Assembly: GCF_905404315.1 (NCBI RefSeq)
Contig: NC_066273.1
Location: forward strand, 13,950,001 to 14,014,000
Length of the DNA: 64,000 nt
Direction: 5' to 3'
DNA from: Leptidea sinapis
Taxonomy: Eukaryota > Arthropoda > Insecta > Lepidoptera > Pieridae
Shown here: piece by piece, positions 34,701-49,700 of the stretch
Layout of the letters: every line of letters starts with the position of its first letter
How positions within the stretch are numbered: position 1 is the stretch's first letter
Translations under genes and position numbers: made by a program
Notes under the pieces: generated by a model
Databases searched by the model: none
The model's input: only the letters and a program-made list of their open reading frames with translations
What the model was told of the DNA's origin: nothing

Positions 34701-37700
34701 TAATAAATTTTAATTGTATTCTCTAAATTCGTTTAATATGCTGTGCAGTGAAGAATTTTAAATGTTTTGTTATTTTTGAACGAAGCACAGGTTTTGTTGT
34801 ACAAATCCCAGGGTGCTCGAAGCTCTCTTAACTTCATGCTCACTATGACCATCAAATAACTGTTCAGAATCATATAAAACTCAAAGATCTACCACAATAT
34901 TTTTTGTTAATTACCTACCACAATATTTTTTGTTAATTTTGACTTTTTTATTTATAAGCTGATGATATCATGTTATGTTTACATGTGAATCAAGCTTATT
35001 GGCTAGGCAATAGTAGTCCATTCGATCTAGGTCAGCTTGAAGGTTCTCAACGTCATTGAGCACCGCAATGGTATTAAATATCTTCATATCATCAGCGTAA
35101 CAAGTGTTAAGAAAGCAGGTGGAAATATCATTTATACAGATGGTGAGTAATAAAGGACCGAGTAACGATCCTTGGGGAACCCCATTGGGAATGGTTACCC
35201 AGCTCGATATATTATTACTGATTACCACAGCTTGTGACATTCGGTCAATATAAGATGCGAACCACCTATGCAAGTCCCAAAAATGCCGAAAAGTTGAATT
35301 TTTTGATAAGAGAGTCTTATGGTCTTTCAGTAAAAGGCTTTGCTATAATCGGTATATATACATACATCTACCTACTATAAATAGAGAAGAGATGATAAAC
35401 AGAGATTGGTGACAATTCCAGTTTTGGAAATGAAAACAGTAATACGAAATGAAAAAAGATATAAAGAATAAGAAGAAGAAAGTGAAGAAATTCCTATTCT
35501 ATGTACACGACTACTATTTCTGAAGAAAATACTTTATTTCAGCAATAGGATAGACCAAGTAGACGTCACGGATATAATCTTAACTGAGTCTCCCTAGTGC
35601 TCATAAATTCGCTTTGGGCAGATGACTGGACGCAGAACTTGTACGTACTGTTTGGTGGCTCTCGCCAGCACCGCCTGCAGCAGCGGCCGCGCGTCAGGCA
35701 ACATGCCGGGCGGGGCCACGGCCGTGGGCACGGCCAAGGCCTGCAGCGCACGCGCCAGCCCCGCGGGCGCCACGGCCACACACTCCGGCACCGGGCCATC
35801 GTCACCCAGCACTCGCAGCACCTGCTCTGCCATCACGCGGCGCGGCTGCAAATAACACAACCTGGCTACCAACACTACATAGAATAAAACAGTCACTTCC
35901 CGCTGTCTGTCCCTATCTGTGCTTAGATCTTTAGAACTACGCAATGGATTTTGATGATTTTTAATAGATATAGTGATTTAAGAGGAAGGTTTATATGTAG
36001 AATACATGCATAATGTAGTAGATAACACTGATAATTTTAGAGGTTCCTAATGTGACGTCATATATAAAGTCATTTGTGGGCTTACATTGCAAACGCTGGC
36101 CTAAACCCTACAATATAAGCAAAATAATGTGCTACAGTATTGTACAACTTAAGAAGGTCTGCAAAAAAAAAAAAACTAATTAAAGTACGCGGAGAGCATT
36201 GAAATTGTATAATTAATTCAATTATTATTTAATATTCCGTTTTTTTGGTATTTTTTCCTTTTTGTGTTTCGTCTAATAAGTGCAATTCGACAATAAATAA
36301 ATAAATATTCCGTCAATAAGTGTACTAAAATATTTATAGTAAAATATGTTTTAAAATATGCAATGTTTTTATTACTTCAATCTTTTTAGTAATTAGAGAA
36401 CGAAGAGGAATCACAGAAGTGTTTTCGGAAATGTTCGGCCATAGCGGTAAGCGATTATGTAATACTAGCTGACCCGACAGACGTCGTTCTGTTCATAAAA
36501 AAAAACTCTTGCGGATTGAATTTTGGAAAATCCGTTCTTAGCTGACCTCTACTCGGTGAAAAGAATATGCGTACCAAATTTCAAGTCTTTAGCTCTAATG
36601 GTTCCAGAGATATCGTGATATACGTGGAAAGCTCTTATATATATATAGATGGATCCGCAAAATAAGCTAACCTGCTGGAAATTTCTTACGAATCGAGACA
36701 GACATCAACACGGTAAGGGTGGAATTCGGCTGCTGGAATTAAAACCGATCAATCTCTCATGATCTTCCCGTGATATGTGCATAAACGACGCAGAGAAACA
36801 CCACGTCACTCCGCAAAGATAAAACGTAAATACCTATTAGATGTGATATTATCATCGGTGAATCGATTCACTCTTCGTTGTGTTTGGTCAAATGCTCTGC
36901 TGCTGCTACTATGGAGCTCCTAGAAACAGTAAATCCATTGGAGGCTTAAGTTACACCCTGCTTTTTTACGTAGTCTCTTAAATGAGAGTGACGGCGTACC
37001 TCTAGTGCAGTAGGGCTGAGTGCTGGCAGGTCGTGTGCCGACAGAGGTCGCTCGGTGCCAATGACGAGTGAGTTCTTCTTGCGAGCGCCGCATGCGTGCC
37101 CGCCTGTCAAGTTACCGCCGCTAGTGGCGCTGCGAAACAACCGCGACCTCTTGTCCTCCTGGAATTATCCACAGATTTGATAAGTTCTAATTTATAAATC
37201 TAAATCTTAAACATTATTATTAGTTGACCAAAGCCACCGATATAGCCCAAATGTTTGTAAAACTAATGTGGCAGTGGGCAGGGTACATAGTTCGACGGAC
37301 AGATAGCTGCAGGGACAGTAAAATGCTCGTGTGGGTACCACGTACTGGAAGACGCAGTGTTAGTAGGCCACAAGATGGGCCGATGATCTGGTGAAGATCG
37401 CAGGAATATGTTGGATGAGGGTAGCACAGGGCCGATCATCAGGGAGGCGTTGGTCCAGCAGTGCACGTCTTCCGGCTGATATGATGATGATTATTATTTG
37501 TCCTGGTTGATTTTTTTAAGAAACGAAGGTTGTTGGAGAATATATATTTATAATTTAATTTTTAAAATTATAATCAAACTCTCAAACGATCTTAGTGCGA
37601 GTGATTTTATAGATCAGCAACTTTAGGACACGGATTGATTTAAAAAAGGCGTTTGCCTTAATGGAAGCCATGGCTCATATAATTACTCTGGCGTTGCATA

Positions 37701-40700
37701 AGAACATGAGTAGTAATTGAAGACGTGGATGAAATCAAAAAGGAATAAGTTACAAAAAAAGTTTGAAGAGTTTGACAAGGGCTACATTATTCCATATCTG
37801 GACAATCATCTCCCCAATCTGCTACTACCAGTAGTAGCAGCTATCGACACAGTATGGGACAAATGATGCTGCTAGATAACCCATTCTTTTAAAAGGCTAT
37901 GAAAGCCGATGGGAGCTAAAATAAAGACATTGCATTATATACCTTGATTTCGTTGGGTGGCGAGCTGGACACGGAGGCACCAGACACCGGAGCGTCCAGG
38001 GTAATGTCACCATCACTGTTGCCTTCACTGCCGCGTTCATCACCCGCCGAGCTACGCACAGCCTCGGATTCTACACAATACAAGATAAATATAATAATAT
38101 CATTAAGCAAAATTTACATTTTACAACTCTGAATAATCTAGCAATAAACTAATCTAGACGATTTAGATCGTTGTATAATGGTAATTTACTATGGTCATGG
38201 AACGGGGAGATGACCCATATGATTTGCAATGATATTATCTGCCCATAAAAAGTGACAATCTGAGTCTCTACGCATCACTTAACCTGCTATAGCCTAATGC
38301 ATTATGATCACGACCAAACCATAGTGGATGTAATTTTTCATGTGATGTAATATGTCGACGGCACGACAGTTGAACACAACGTCTATCGAAGATATGTGAA
38401 ATCAAAATAATAAAAGTAAGACTAAAGAGTTATAGTCGAAACCAAATTTAGAAGTACCTGTAACAACAGCGTTAGAAACTAGATAGATAGATTAAAACAT
38501 ATAAATGTAACATAAAACAAACACAAACAAGCTAAGTGAAACGAAACATAGGCATATGGAAAGTGCAATAAATATAACCTAAGTGTGAATCTCATTGTAT
38601 ATAGAAATTTATGCGATAGTATTTATAAGAAGAAACTTTTATTTTATATATAGACATCGACAACACAGACCTATAAGAAGCTTTAGACTATGTAGAATAA
38701 AATATTGTGATATCTTGAATTAACTTCAATTTGTAACGTGTCTATTAATTGTTTTTACTACTGTTAAATAAGAAAAGAACGCGGTTACAACAGAAAATAT
38801 TACATCACAATCTTCGATGGATTAAATTTACTCACGGGGTTTCACAAGGTTCGCTTTTTAACCCCGTGAATAAAACTAATGCAATAATGAATTTGAGTCC
38901 CTTTCGAAACATGTTTTGTAATCAAGTTTTATTAATTAGGTATCGCAGCTTATTCTACAAATCATATTGAATATGTTTCGGACAATTCGTTCCACGTAAA
39001 AATAAGCCCGGCAACAGCTCTAACGGTAAACATTGCTACATATTTGACTGTACAATACTGAATACGCGACTGCAAGCGAGGGAATGATTTATTTTAAACA
39101 GAGGGCAAATGGTCGTTTGGTGCCATCTAATGATAATTAGTACTAGGAATAAAGTTCGTTTCATTATTTGGTGTTAGGAAGAAAGCAGAGCACGGTACCC
39201 TCAATTAATTCTGGCAACGAATGGTATGAGCCGCTTCAAGAAAGAATCGTTTTTATTAATTTTGTTGTTGTATTGGATAAAATACTCGCCAACCATAAAT
39301 ACGCATGCTTTCAACCTTGCTAATAATAGGATGACTTATAGTCAAAAACGACCATCAATTATTAAACGCTTTAATTTCAGTAAAATACTTTTAAAGGGAA
39401 TAAAATCATGAAATTATAATGTTTTTTTTTTTTATTATTTTGATAAAAACTCATTATATATTTATTATTTAACCCGAAGTTTCGTTGCGTTTTCAGAAAA
39501 ACTTTTCGGTACTAATAAATATGGTTAACAGGAGTTGGGAATTTAATCATTATTGATAGTTATTTTAGCGCAACTTGAGCAGGATGATAGTATTTGCTGT
39601 ATATGCATGGATTTCGGTAGATTAACTGACAGTTTTTTATTATTATTTTAAATAGAAGATTATTAATTGATCCCAGACTTTTTATATTATTAGCCGTTTC
39701 TATACTGAAATTTTGGATGATTTTAAATATCTTCAAATGAAAAAAAGCAAGCGTTTTAATCCTCTAAAAAGTATTTTATTTAAGTTTGTTATATGGATGT
39801 CACTCAAACAATTTACTTTATACAGAGTGTAATCGTTAATTGTGACCAGCAGATTATTCCGTAACTATTACAGATACCAAAAAAACTTTATTTTTAATGT
39901 TTATTTCTTGGTCAGTACAAAATTTGTATTCAAAGCAGATGTTCGAAGTGACGTCCTTCTTGTGAGGTATAATGACCTTTCTACTAATCCCATACTAAAT
40001 GTATGGGAGTGTTTAATATCAAAATTTTGGATACTTCTTGTAAGACTTTTAAACAATTTTAAATTGAAAAAATAAAAAAAAATGTCACTATACTGATTAG
40101 ATAAAATACCAACTTTCGATATCAGTTAATTTTTTTTTATATAATATGTAATAGTAACGCTATCATTGCCTGATCACACTTAACTATTATACCCTGTATA
40201 TGGTCGCAAGTTACCTGTGAACGAGATGGTGGCCAGACGGTCTCGCGGCCTCAGCTCAGCGGCACTCGCGAGGCTGGCGTGTCGCGTCACTGCGCATGCG
40301 CTTGCGATGAGTCGCACAGACAACGGATACAGTGTGGCCATGTTACAATATCTATACTCATATGTAAAGCTGAAGAGTTTGTTTGTTTGAACGCGCTAAT
40401 CTCAGGAACTGGTCCGGTTTGAAAAATTGTTTCAGTTTTATATAGCCCAATAGTAATTTATGTGGCAAAACAACATTTGCCAGGTCAGATAGTATTATAT
40501 ATGGCGCAATACCACTAGACGGGAGACTTAATTTAATTTATCTATGTAAATAATTTGATATTTTTTATACGATGAATCAGGGCGGTAATTTCATCAAAAG
40601 ATGTTTTGTACGTAACGGATACGTGAGAAAATACAATTATGTTATTCTTTATGTTAAAGTAGTACCCAAACTTATATATGTTTGAGACCCCAAAAAGCAT

Positions 40701-43700
40701 TTTTTGTGGACTATTGAGTTATAAGAAATAAAAAACTATAGAAAAAACAACTTTGTAAGCTTTTCAATATTAATAGGTGACAGTTCTGTTGCGGGTTGAT
40801 TTTAAACTATATATTAAATAATATTATACAGAATACCCCCTAAACAGTGGACCAACAAAATGTTATAATAGTTACTGAAGAGATTTTCATTTATTAGAAA
40901 CCTTAAATGTCCTAGGTCTAGTAGTTTTGAAGTTATGGTCATTTCTAGTATTTTGCTGAATAATTCGAATGAAATAATTAAATTTATACATAATAATGTT
41001 GGTTTTAGAACATGCTTTACTGTACAATATTAAAAAACCTTTGTCTGTCTAATACAAATGACATGGGCAACTTAAAAATAGAACCTAAAACATAAATATA
41101 ACTTTCCGATGGTCGACTGCTGAAACTTCCTGCATAAGGTTCCAACCCATTGACTGTAGCTGCAAAGTTTTTTAACTACCCACCTAACCAAAGTAACAAA
41201 ATGTAATCAAATATCCGTCACAGATAAACTGAATATAAAATGATATTTAATTTGTGTACCTAAGCGATGTCAAACCTACTCTTATAGAAATCGTACAGGC
41301 ATAGGTAAACTTGATAAAATTAATATCCTACATTGATGTTTTGTGAGGTAATAACCAGAATCCTGTATCTACTACATACATTGACATTTTAGGTTGTTAA
41401 AGTGAAAATTGATGAAATATTATACAGTCCACAAATTTTATTATTATTACGCTGTGCAACCAAATAACAAGTTCCCAAAATATATCGAGGTATCGTAGGG
41501 TTACCATATAAAACAAACACCTTGTAACGTAAACCAAACTGTATTCGCTGTCTCGCTCATACATGCACTAAACTAAATACACGTTATTAACAAAACAAAC
41601 ATATGCAATGAAACATGGTATAATTATATATATTTATCTTGCAAAACATAATGATAAGCATTCACGCAATGCAACCACTGATAATGTCACACAAAATTCA
41701 GTTATCAAATTATATATACTTTACTTTAATGTAATGTGGTTTTTAAACTACCCTCACTTTTATTTAGTTAGGCTAGCCTAAGAACTATTTTTATGAAAGT
41801 CATCGAAGAACCATATTTAGTCTTCATTACCTAATACTTTTAATCTTCTAATGCTATCATAGGTACTGGCAAGGGTCATGATCATTGGACTATCCCAAAG
41901 TCTACTGAGATTCAGATCATAATAAATTTGTAAGTATTCTATTTATTCTATTAATCAAAAATATTTTACTACTCCATTCATTAATCTTACTTTTTTTGAC
42001 AAAATACTGTTAGAAAAAAAGCTAGAGCTTTTACATGAAAAATATTCAATCAATGTTTAGAATATTATGTGGCGTAAACAAAATATATTTTTTAAGGAAT
42101 TAAAGAGAATGAGCTGATCACCAGATGAGAAGTGATCACCGCCGCTCAAGTAACATCCCATGAGTATCTATCGCCAGCATTTGTATGACGAGAAATTTAT
42201 ATCCAGACCACTCTACATAATTGTTGCTATCCAAACAGGTTTAAAGCTGGACTGCCAGAAGGTCTAACCGTTGGAGTGTCGATGGTGGTCCTGGTTGGCG
42301 AGACTCCTGGAGCTGCTGAAGAAGGGTCGCAGTGAGGGTTTGGGCGTAGACCCGATACTGATGGTGTCCATCTGGTCGGGACCGGAGTCTTCACCCTCGC
42401 CGCATGACAGCGACTCCAACTCCTGGCGAACAGAATATTTTGGCTTTGGACAATCGGCGAGACTTACTTGACACAAGGACAGTTTCCAGTACTCACACAC
42501 AACATTGGTGACAATTCATTTTAATTTTTGTATGGAATAGAAGGGCAATCGAGCCTGGGGGTCTGATGGCCAGTGAACTGCTGAAACACGACAGGATTCA
42601 CAAGTTAGCGAACTTTAAAGTATTTGTCGGCACTTTTAGTCAAAGTAGTCATGTCATATCTATCTGGAAGCACTGCTACATCATTATACAGTTTGGTTGA
42701 CTGCCTACCGCCTTACGTATAGCAGTGTTTCCTTAGAAACCCCTATCCTTAAATAGTTGTCGTTATTCAAAGAATAACCAGTTACTTATAAAAAATCAAA
42801 TCAAAGTAATCATAACACGGAGCATTATTATTGAATTAATTAACGTCTTTGCTTGACGCAGCGCAGAACTTCCACATTCGTGACCTTGTGAGTCCAACTA
42901 ATGGCCAACATACGTTTATATGCCGACATTTCGAAAGCTTGTATACGTTTCCTGACGTCTTTTTTTAATTATCCACGACTCATATATAAGTATGGGCTAG
43001 ATGTAACCGGCAGTAAAGGTAATATCCAGTTGAGACTTTTATAACGTTACGATAATATATACGCACACAGATTATTGTAATACAAATGGTCTCCACACCT
43101 GGAACAGCTCGTCGATGTCCCTCTGCGCGTTGTGATTGTCCCGGGCTGCACCGCGCTCGCCCAGCTCCTCGGGGACTCTGAACCGCCGCAGCAGCGCCGC
43201 AAACTTCTGCTTCAAGTTGCGTTGCTGTAATCAAACGTCTTCGTATCACTCGATACACAATGCGCAAGACCCTCTTAGTCGCCTCAACAAGCACCTCAGT
43301 GTGGCATCAAAAACGATTAAACTTGCAGAATTTGCCTTGAGGCTGAACAAACGTCTCTTCATCTACTCTGCGATTGCGGCCCACTATTGCATAAGCGTAA
43401 CAACATCGTTGGTGACTACAACTTGCTACTAGATACTGTTTGTAATACTCGCGTCAAGAAGATACTGCGGTTCGTAAATACGGCAGGGCTTGACGACGAG
43501 CTATAAGTATGAGTGGCGAACACAATAGTTCAATTCTGGACAAGGTGTTACTAGGAATCATTAGGACTCGACAAATAGCCACCATCTTCAAATAATAATA
43601 ATAAGACTCTCTTTGCGAATACTTATAATTATTCACAGAATTTAGCAAATAGAGCTGAATTTTTGCCCACCTGGTCTATCTAATTTATTAAATTTAAACA

Positions 43701-46700
43701 AATAAAGCTATTCCGAACAGACTCAGTTACATTTACATTCTCATAGGTCCCTTACGTAACACGTAATTAAGATACGAAATTATTGTGGTTCTTATCTGCA
43801 TAATATAATATATCTATATTTATTTTTTTCGGTTAATATAATAATAATAATAATAGGCCCGCAACACACTCGACAAGTGGCATAGGAAGTAGCGAGTAAT
43901 GGAGGCAGTGACGTAGTGTGTCAACAATACTCGTCATGTCGAACACCATGCTCCTCGTCGTGCCCACCGCTCCCTATTTGGCGGTTTTTTGAGCGCGAGT
44001 CAAAGGAACAAGAGTAAAGCGTCGCGATTAATTACGCGAGTAGAGCAGAGTGTGGGCAGAGACGACGTCATTGCGGTAGCGTGAGGAGCATGGCATTGCA
44101 GCAATCACTCTTTGCAACCAATATGCATGAAAATGAAAAATATTTATTTCAGTAACAAAAATGGTACAAACATAATAGTGGATGTGACCTTCTATTAAGT
44201 GAGAAACACCTGTGCCAGAAGGCCACGCTCTTCCATATCAATTAAAATTAACAGTACCAAAAACTAGGGATCACAAATTATTTTTACACAAATTGTTACT
44301 TTTCGTAAAACGCTACTTATTGTACTATCAAGAAGGTATACCTAAAATTTACTCCGTGTAGTTAAATAGCTCTTCCATTTCCACATAATTCATGGATTTC
44401 AACCAAGTGGTTAAACTTCGTCTACATTCCACTTTGTTACGCGAAGAGATCTTGAGTTTTTCATTAATAAGGTTATAAACATGTTCTGAATGTTTCATAA
44501 ACCGTCGCTTTGCAAAAGTGGTCTTTACACTAGTTGGCTTAATAATAACATGTTTTCTCCTTTTCAAAAGGTAAGAAGGATCAGGGATTAAAGTTTTGTG
44601 TCTTTTAAGAGTAACATAAAGTTTTCTAACGGATAGTACGTCGCAGTCTTTATATAATTGTTCAGTACAATAGAGTCTTGGCTTTAGAAATGTCACTTTT
44701 AAAAGGGCTCTCTGTGATCTTTCAACAGTTAAGAATTTAGTTTTTGTGGCAGAACCCCAGACAGGAATGCAGCAAATTAAAATTTACTGTGCCAGAGAAG
44801 TATATATTAAACTAAGCAAAGGCTTAGAAGCAACATGCCTTAGTTTTTTAAATATCCAGGTTAGATTCCTAATTGATTCTAAATGAAGGTGCCAAGATAG
44901 ATGTTGGTGTACATATATGCCAAGATATTTTATGGAAAAAGTTTTATCAATAGTGGGGCAGAAGCAAAATTCGTCAAGGGTACAATAGTATTTATGTATG
45001 TATATTTCAAAGTCTGTAGGTGGTTGCCTAGATTTATTAATAGAGTGGCATATATATTTCGTTTTTTGTGTATTTAAGGTGAGTAAATTGTGGTCTAACC
45101 ATAGATCAACCAGTGTAAGTTCCTTATGAGTGGCACTACGAATTGATTCCCATGTTTTCCCCGCAAACACATTGGCGGTGTCATCAGCATACGCAAATAA
45201 TTTAGCATTTCCGATTTTTATTTTAAGTAAGTCGTTAATATAAATAAGGAAAAGTGTTGGGCCCAGAACACTCCCTTGGGGATCTCCAAAACTAATATTA
45301 GAGTACTTGTATACTGACCCACTTTAGTACGCTGTTTTCTGTTTGATAGTCTTTAAAAAGTGCAAGAGGTGAACCTCTTATACCTATATGTTCCAGTTTA
45401 TGTTCAAGGATAGCGACAGAGACTGTGTCAAAAGCTTTTTTTATATCAAGGAATACGGTGAGGCATTTATTCCCTTTATCTAGCTGCTCAACTAATAATG
45501 TACTCAATATCCTATCGTTTCGTATGCAACTTTTCAATAGGTACTCGGAAGATGTTCACGCATTCGTAAATAAAGATAGGGTTGACACACAAACATGCAC
45601 ATGCTACGCGATGCCAGGCACTAATATATATATGTCCACCACAAACACGTGTTGTCCACCCCGTGCGGAGACAGGCCATTTTAATGTCTATATGTACATA
45701 CGCTCAATATTCAGATGACCGGTAAGTGACTAATACGAACCTTTGGGGTATTTGGTCTGTGGTGGAGTTCTTCGCCCTGGGAATTAAAATTATTGCCAGG
45801 GCGGCAAGGGCTGGGTGATCGCCATATAACAATTTCATAACATAAATAAGGTTACTGAAGTCACAATATATACAAGAATTACACAGGAATTATTATTTAT
45901 AAATAAGTGCGTTAGTAAAAAATCAAAGCTAAGAATCAATGAAAGAAATCATATTTTACACTCATGCTTAGATTAAGGATTGGTATCCGCTGCTCTCTAA
46001 CTAGATACCTCAGGCGTAGTCACCAAAGTGCGGCAACTAATACTACACCCAAGTGAGCGTACTCGAACCAGTCTCGAACAATGTGTGACGTTGACGTGCC
46101 ACATGATCTGCTAAACTTTGCTAATAATTGAAACTAAAATGCCGGGTTGCGTAGTAAAACTTTGTTAAAATAATACAGCAAGAAATAAATATATAATAAC
46201 ACATACTTATCACCAGTAAGTATTTTGTATTTTATTCATTTCAATGTAAAATAACACGAAGCGTTTGTTACAAAATTTGAAAGATGCCATTGAGTGTCAA
46301 GATGTCACGCACACAAAGATGTCAAGCATCTAATAGTTGCCGTAATAAAAAAGCCATTGTTCTTAGGTAGTGCGGTATCTATCTCATATGATATTGTAAT
46401 ATCGACACGGGTCGATTTTAATTGAATTCCAAAAGGGTATCGCCTATTTACACTGTTGACAGAAAACACAACAACTAGATCGTGAGGTATACTGTGTTAC
46501 TGTGTTCAACATCTAAATAGTTATATGGTCGATACCTTCTGGTAACAGTTTACAAACAGTTGATGTTATTGTCCATTTATGATCAATATCCTAGCGACTA
46601 GAGAACGCGATTTAAGTTGTTTTAATTTTTAGGTACATATGGTGCAATTTTTATGGTGCAAACCGACTTCGAAAAGGCGGAGGTACTCAATTCGATTGGT

Positions 46701-49700
46701 ATTTTTTATGTACGCTGAGATTTTAAATTTTGTTTGGTTCTAAACGAAGCTGTCCCGCTCCCGCGTAGCGAGTGTAGGTACCTGCTATTACAGATACCTA
46801 GCACATACAAATAATAGTATTTTATTAATATTAAAGATATAACATTTGCATAAGAGGTGTATTAAATTAAATCTCTATTAAGTTATTTTATATACTTTTG
46901 AGTTTTTGAAGGCGGTTTTTGTAAGCGCAGTATTTATTATAAATGTTTAGGTACTGGGAAATATCAGGTCGCTTGCTTTTCTTTCGCCTGTGTCCTGTGA
47001 ACGCACTTCACCACAGGTGTTTGACCGTTCACCGAACGAACTAAACTTTCAGCCGAGAAAAAAGGAAAAGTTTTACCGCTGACGTTGACAAGTTAACGAA
47101 AAGTGCGCAATGACGTTTCGGATTCAGTTTGTGAATTTCCAGGATCAAATAGTTAACTGTTTTATTTTTGCGGAAATCCATTAGTATTTAAAACATTATC
47201 AATGATCTTTAGTTTTAAGTCCACTAAGTTTAACAAAATACTCGGACACGACGTGTATCGTCTCTACACGAGGCATCTTCACGAGCTGTGGTCTCGCCAA
47301 AACTTGGAACTAGAGCCAACAGCTCCTTAACATGCCTCGTGTAGAGACGAAACACGGGTCGAAGTAATTTAAATTTAAGCAGATAAAACAGTTCAGAAAA
47401 CCTATCAATTCTAAATATTTTAGACCAATCTATGTCTTGTTGTCTCTCTCACACAGACACATTTTCAAGAATACGTACCTTAGACGATGCCTCTTTAGTC
47501 ACTCTTGTAAATCCCGTGTTCGTCACATGCATACGCCTCTCGTGATTTCTATACATCACTCTGCTCAACTCAATCTGTTACAAGTACTGGGAATATTCAC
47601 AAACTGAAGTTCAAACGTTAATCCGCACTTCTTGTTAAACCGTTGCCTCGACGGAGTTCATTTAAAAACGATTTCAAACTCGCGGTCGGAATATTAATCG
47701 TATCTGATTTAGACTGTATTTTATATATTTAGTAATTACGATGCATACAAGATTCGTAAGTCCTAACACCGTAAAGATTCGAAAGTGGATGATAGAACTC
47801 CACAAAAGTGAATGCCAATGTTATCAGCTCCCTTATCTTGCCACCGTGAAGCAGATATGACATCACTTTCGTTTGGTCTCTTAGATGCGTAATTGCGGCG
47901 GAACCACCACGATAAGATAATAAATAATTAATCAAACAGAGTTACCGGGCTTTGTGCTACACGCTTCTTATAATAACGCTAAGTCGGGCCGCACACCAGA
48001 TAACCGAAACGCGATAAAGTAGTCGACAAAAAAGTATATATATATAATCTGAAACGGCTCCAACGATTTTCATAAAATTTAGTATAAAGGGGATTTCGGT
48101 GGCGATAAATCGATCTAGATATATTATACGTTTAGGTAGAGCACCGTGCTGTTTCATATTTACTACTTTATTGACTAGTGTCAGTATATGTATATCATTT
48201 TGTTTTAGTGAGCGTGCGTTGCTAAAAAATAGAGGTTAACAGTTCACCGCTCGTTTTTCGACGTGTTCACAGCTGCAACAGTCTATCTATACGTATTAAT
48301 TATCTAAGGATTTTATATTCCTTTTTCGACTATATTTTTCAAAATATCTAATAGAGTCTGAACACGATTATAATAAATTAGAATAGATAAGCAAAATAGA
48401 TATAAAAACACATAACATATATAATATTATGTAAAAATTGAAAAAAACAACACCACCCACATAGTACAGGAAAACAGAAAACAGTTTAAACTACATCTAA
48501 CTACTACTTCTACAATCTACTCTACAAGATCGCAAGCAAAACTAGCGTTTATTGAAAATAGAAATAAAGAGTACAATAGGTAGTATAAAACAGTACAGGC
48601 ACGGTTTTTCTGATTTCAAACCAAATTTATCTCTATTTTCACAATATTTAAGTTCGAAATCGCGTGCCGGCTCACCGCCAGCTTGCCGCGGCTGCTTTTG
48701 CGCTTGCTTGGAGCGTGTTCGAGCTCGCTATCGCTGTCCCTTTCCTGCGCCTTAGAGCGGAACATATAGCTCTGTCTCTCTCGGTCCATGTAGCCCAGCT
48801 GCGTGCAAGCAAGTTCGTTAAGCGTCGCTTACATTAATAGACCAACAAGTACGGGTCGATCAGTGTAAACCGCGCATTGCGTGAAGCACACATAAATCAA
48901 CAATACAATATAAAAAGCTCTAAGGATTGACGTGAATGAAACAATTAATTTCCTATGAGATTTCAATCTAATATTAGTTTGAAAATAAAGAATGATTGTA
49001 CGTTACAGCGTATTCTTGAAAAATTAATTTTAATACCTTTAATTTAATTTAAGATCATCTTTTATGTTCATTATCAATTTGATAAATTTAAATGGATATT
49101 ATTTAAGTTGAAAATTAGTGTGCGTTTCAAAATGGCGGTATTGTCAACCTCAATTTTTTTCGACGTTTTCACAGATTTCATAGTATAATATCTAGATGTA
49201 TAAAAGATCTAAGGCTTTATCTTTGTACTCTTTGTAACTACTATGTTAATTAAATTCAATTTCATTCACTTCAACCCATAATAGATTACACATTATTGTA
49301 TATTATGAATATTAAATACTATTTCTGTATGGCCCATGAACATGCACGTGGCCACTAATTGCGGGTAGGCCGAAAAAATTACTAATATTGATTTTTTGGT
49401 CCATTCGAAAGCTTTCAATATGCACGGTATTCGTGCCTACAAATTTAATTCAGCAATTACATTCAAATCTTAAACATTATAAACAGATAAAATTATAAAT
49501 AGCTTTATATCAATTCTACCTAATTTATTTACCATACTCTTTGTGCAAGTCAAAATATTTTCTTACTTAACATTTGAATTTAGAATACTGTTTAATCGAG
49601 GTATACATTCATTACATTAAATTGCATTTTTATCGGCGATATAAAAAGATTGGAAAAAAAATAAAAGTACCCTCAGTTAGCGATTTTCTGTAGTTAGTTA

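Noticed and set aside
35566..35944. Overlapping long frames in several readings of a GC-rich segment
   Set aside because: High GC removes stop codons in all frames. Only the reading PRRVMAEQVL... aligns to PACS and splices in phase.
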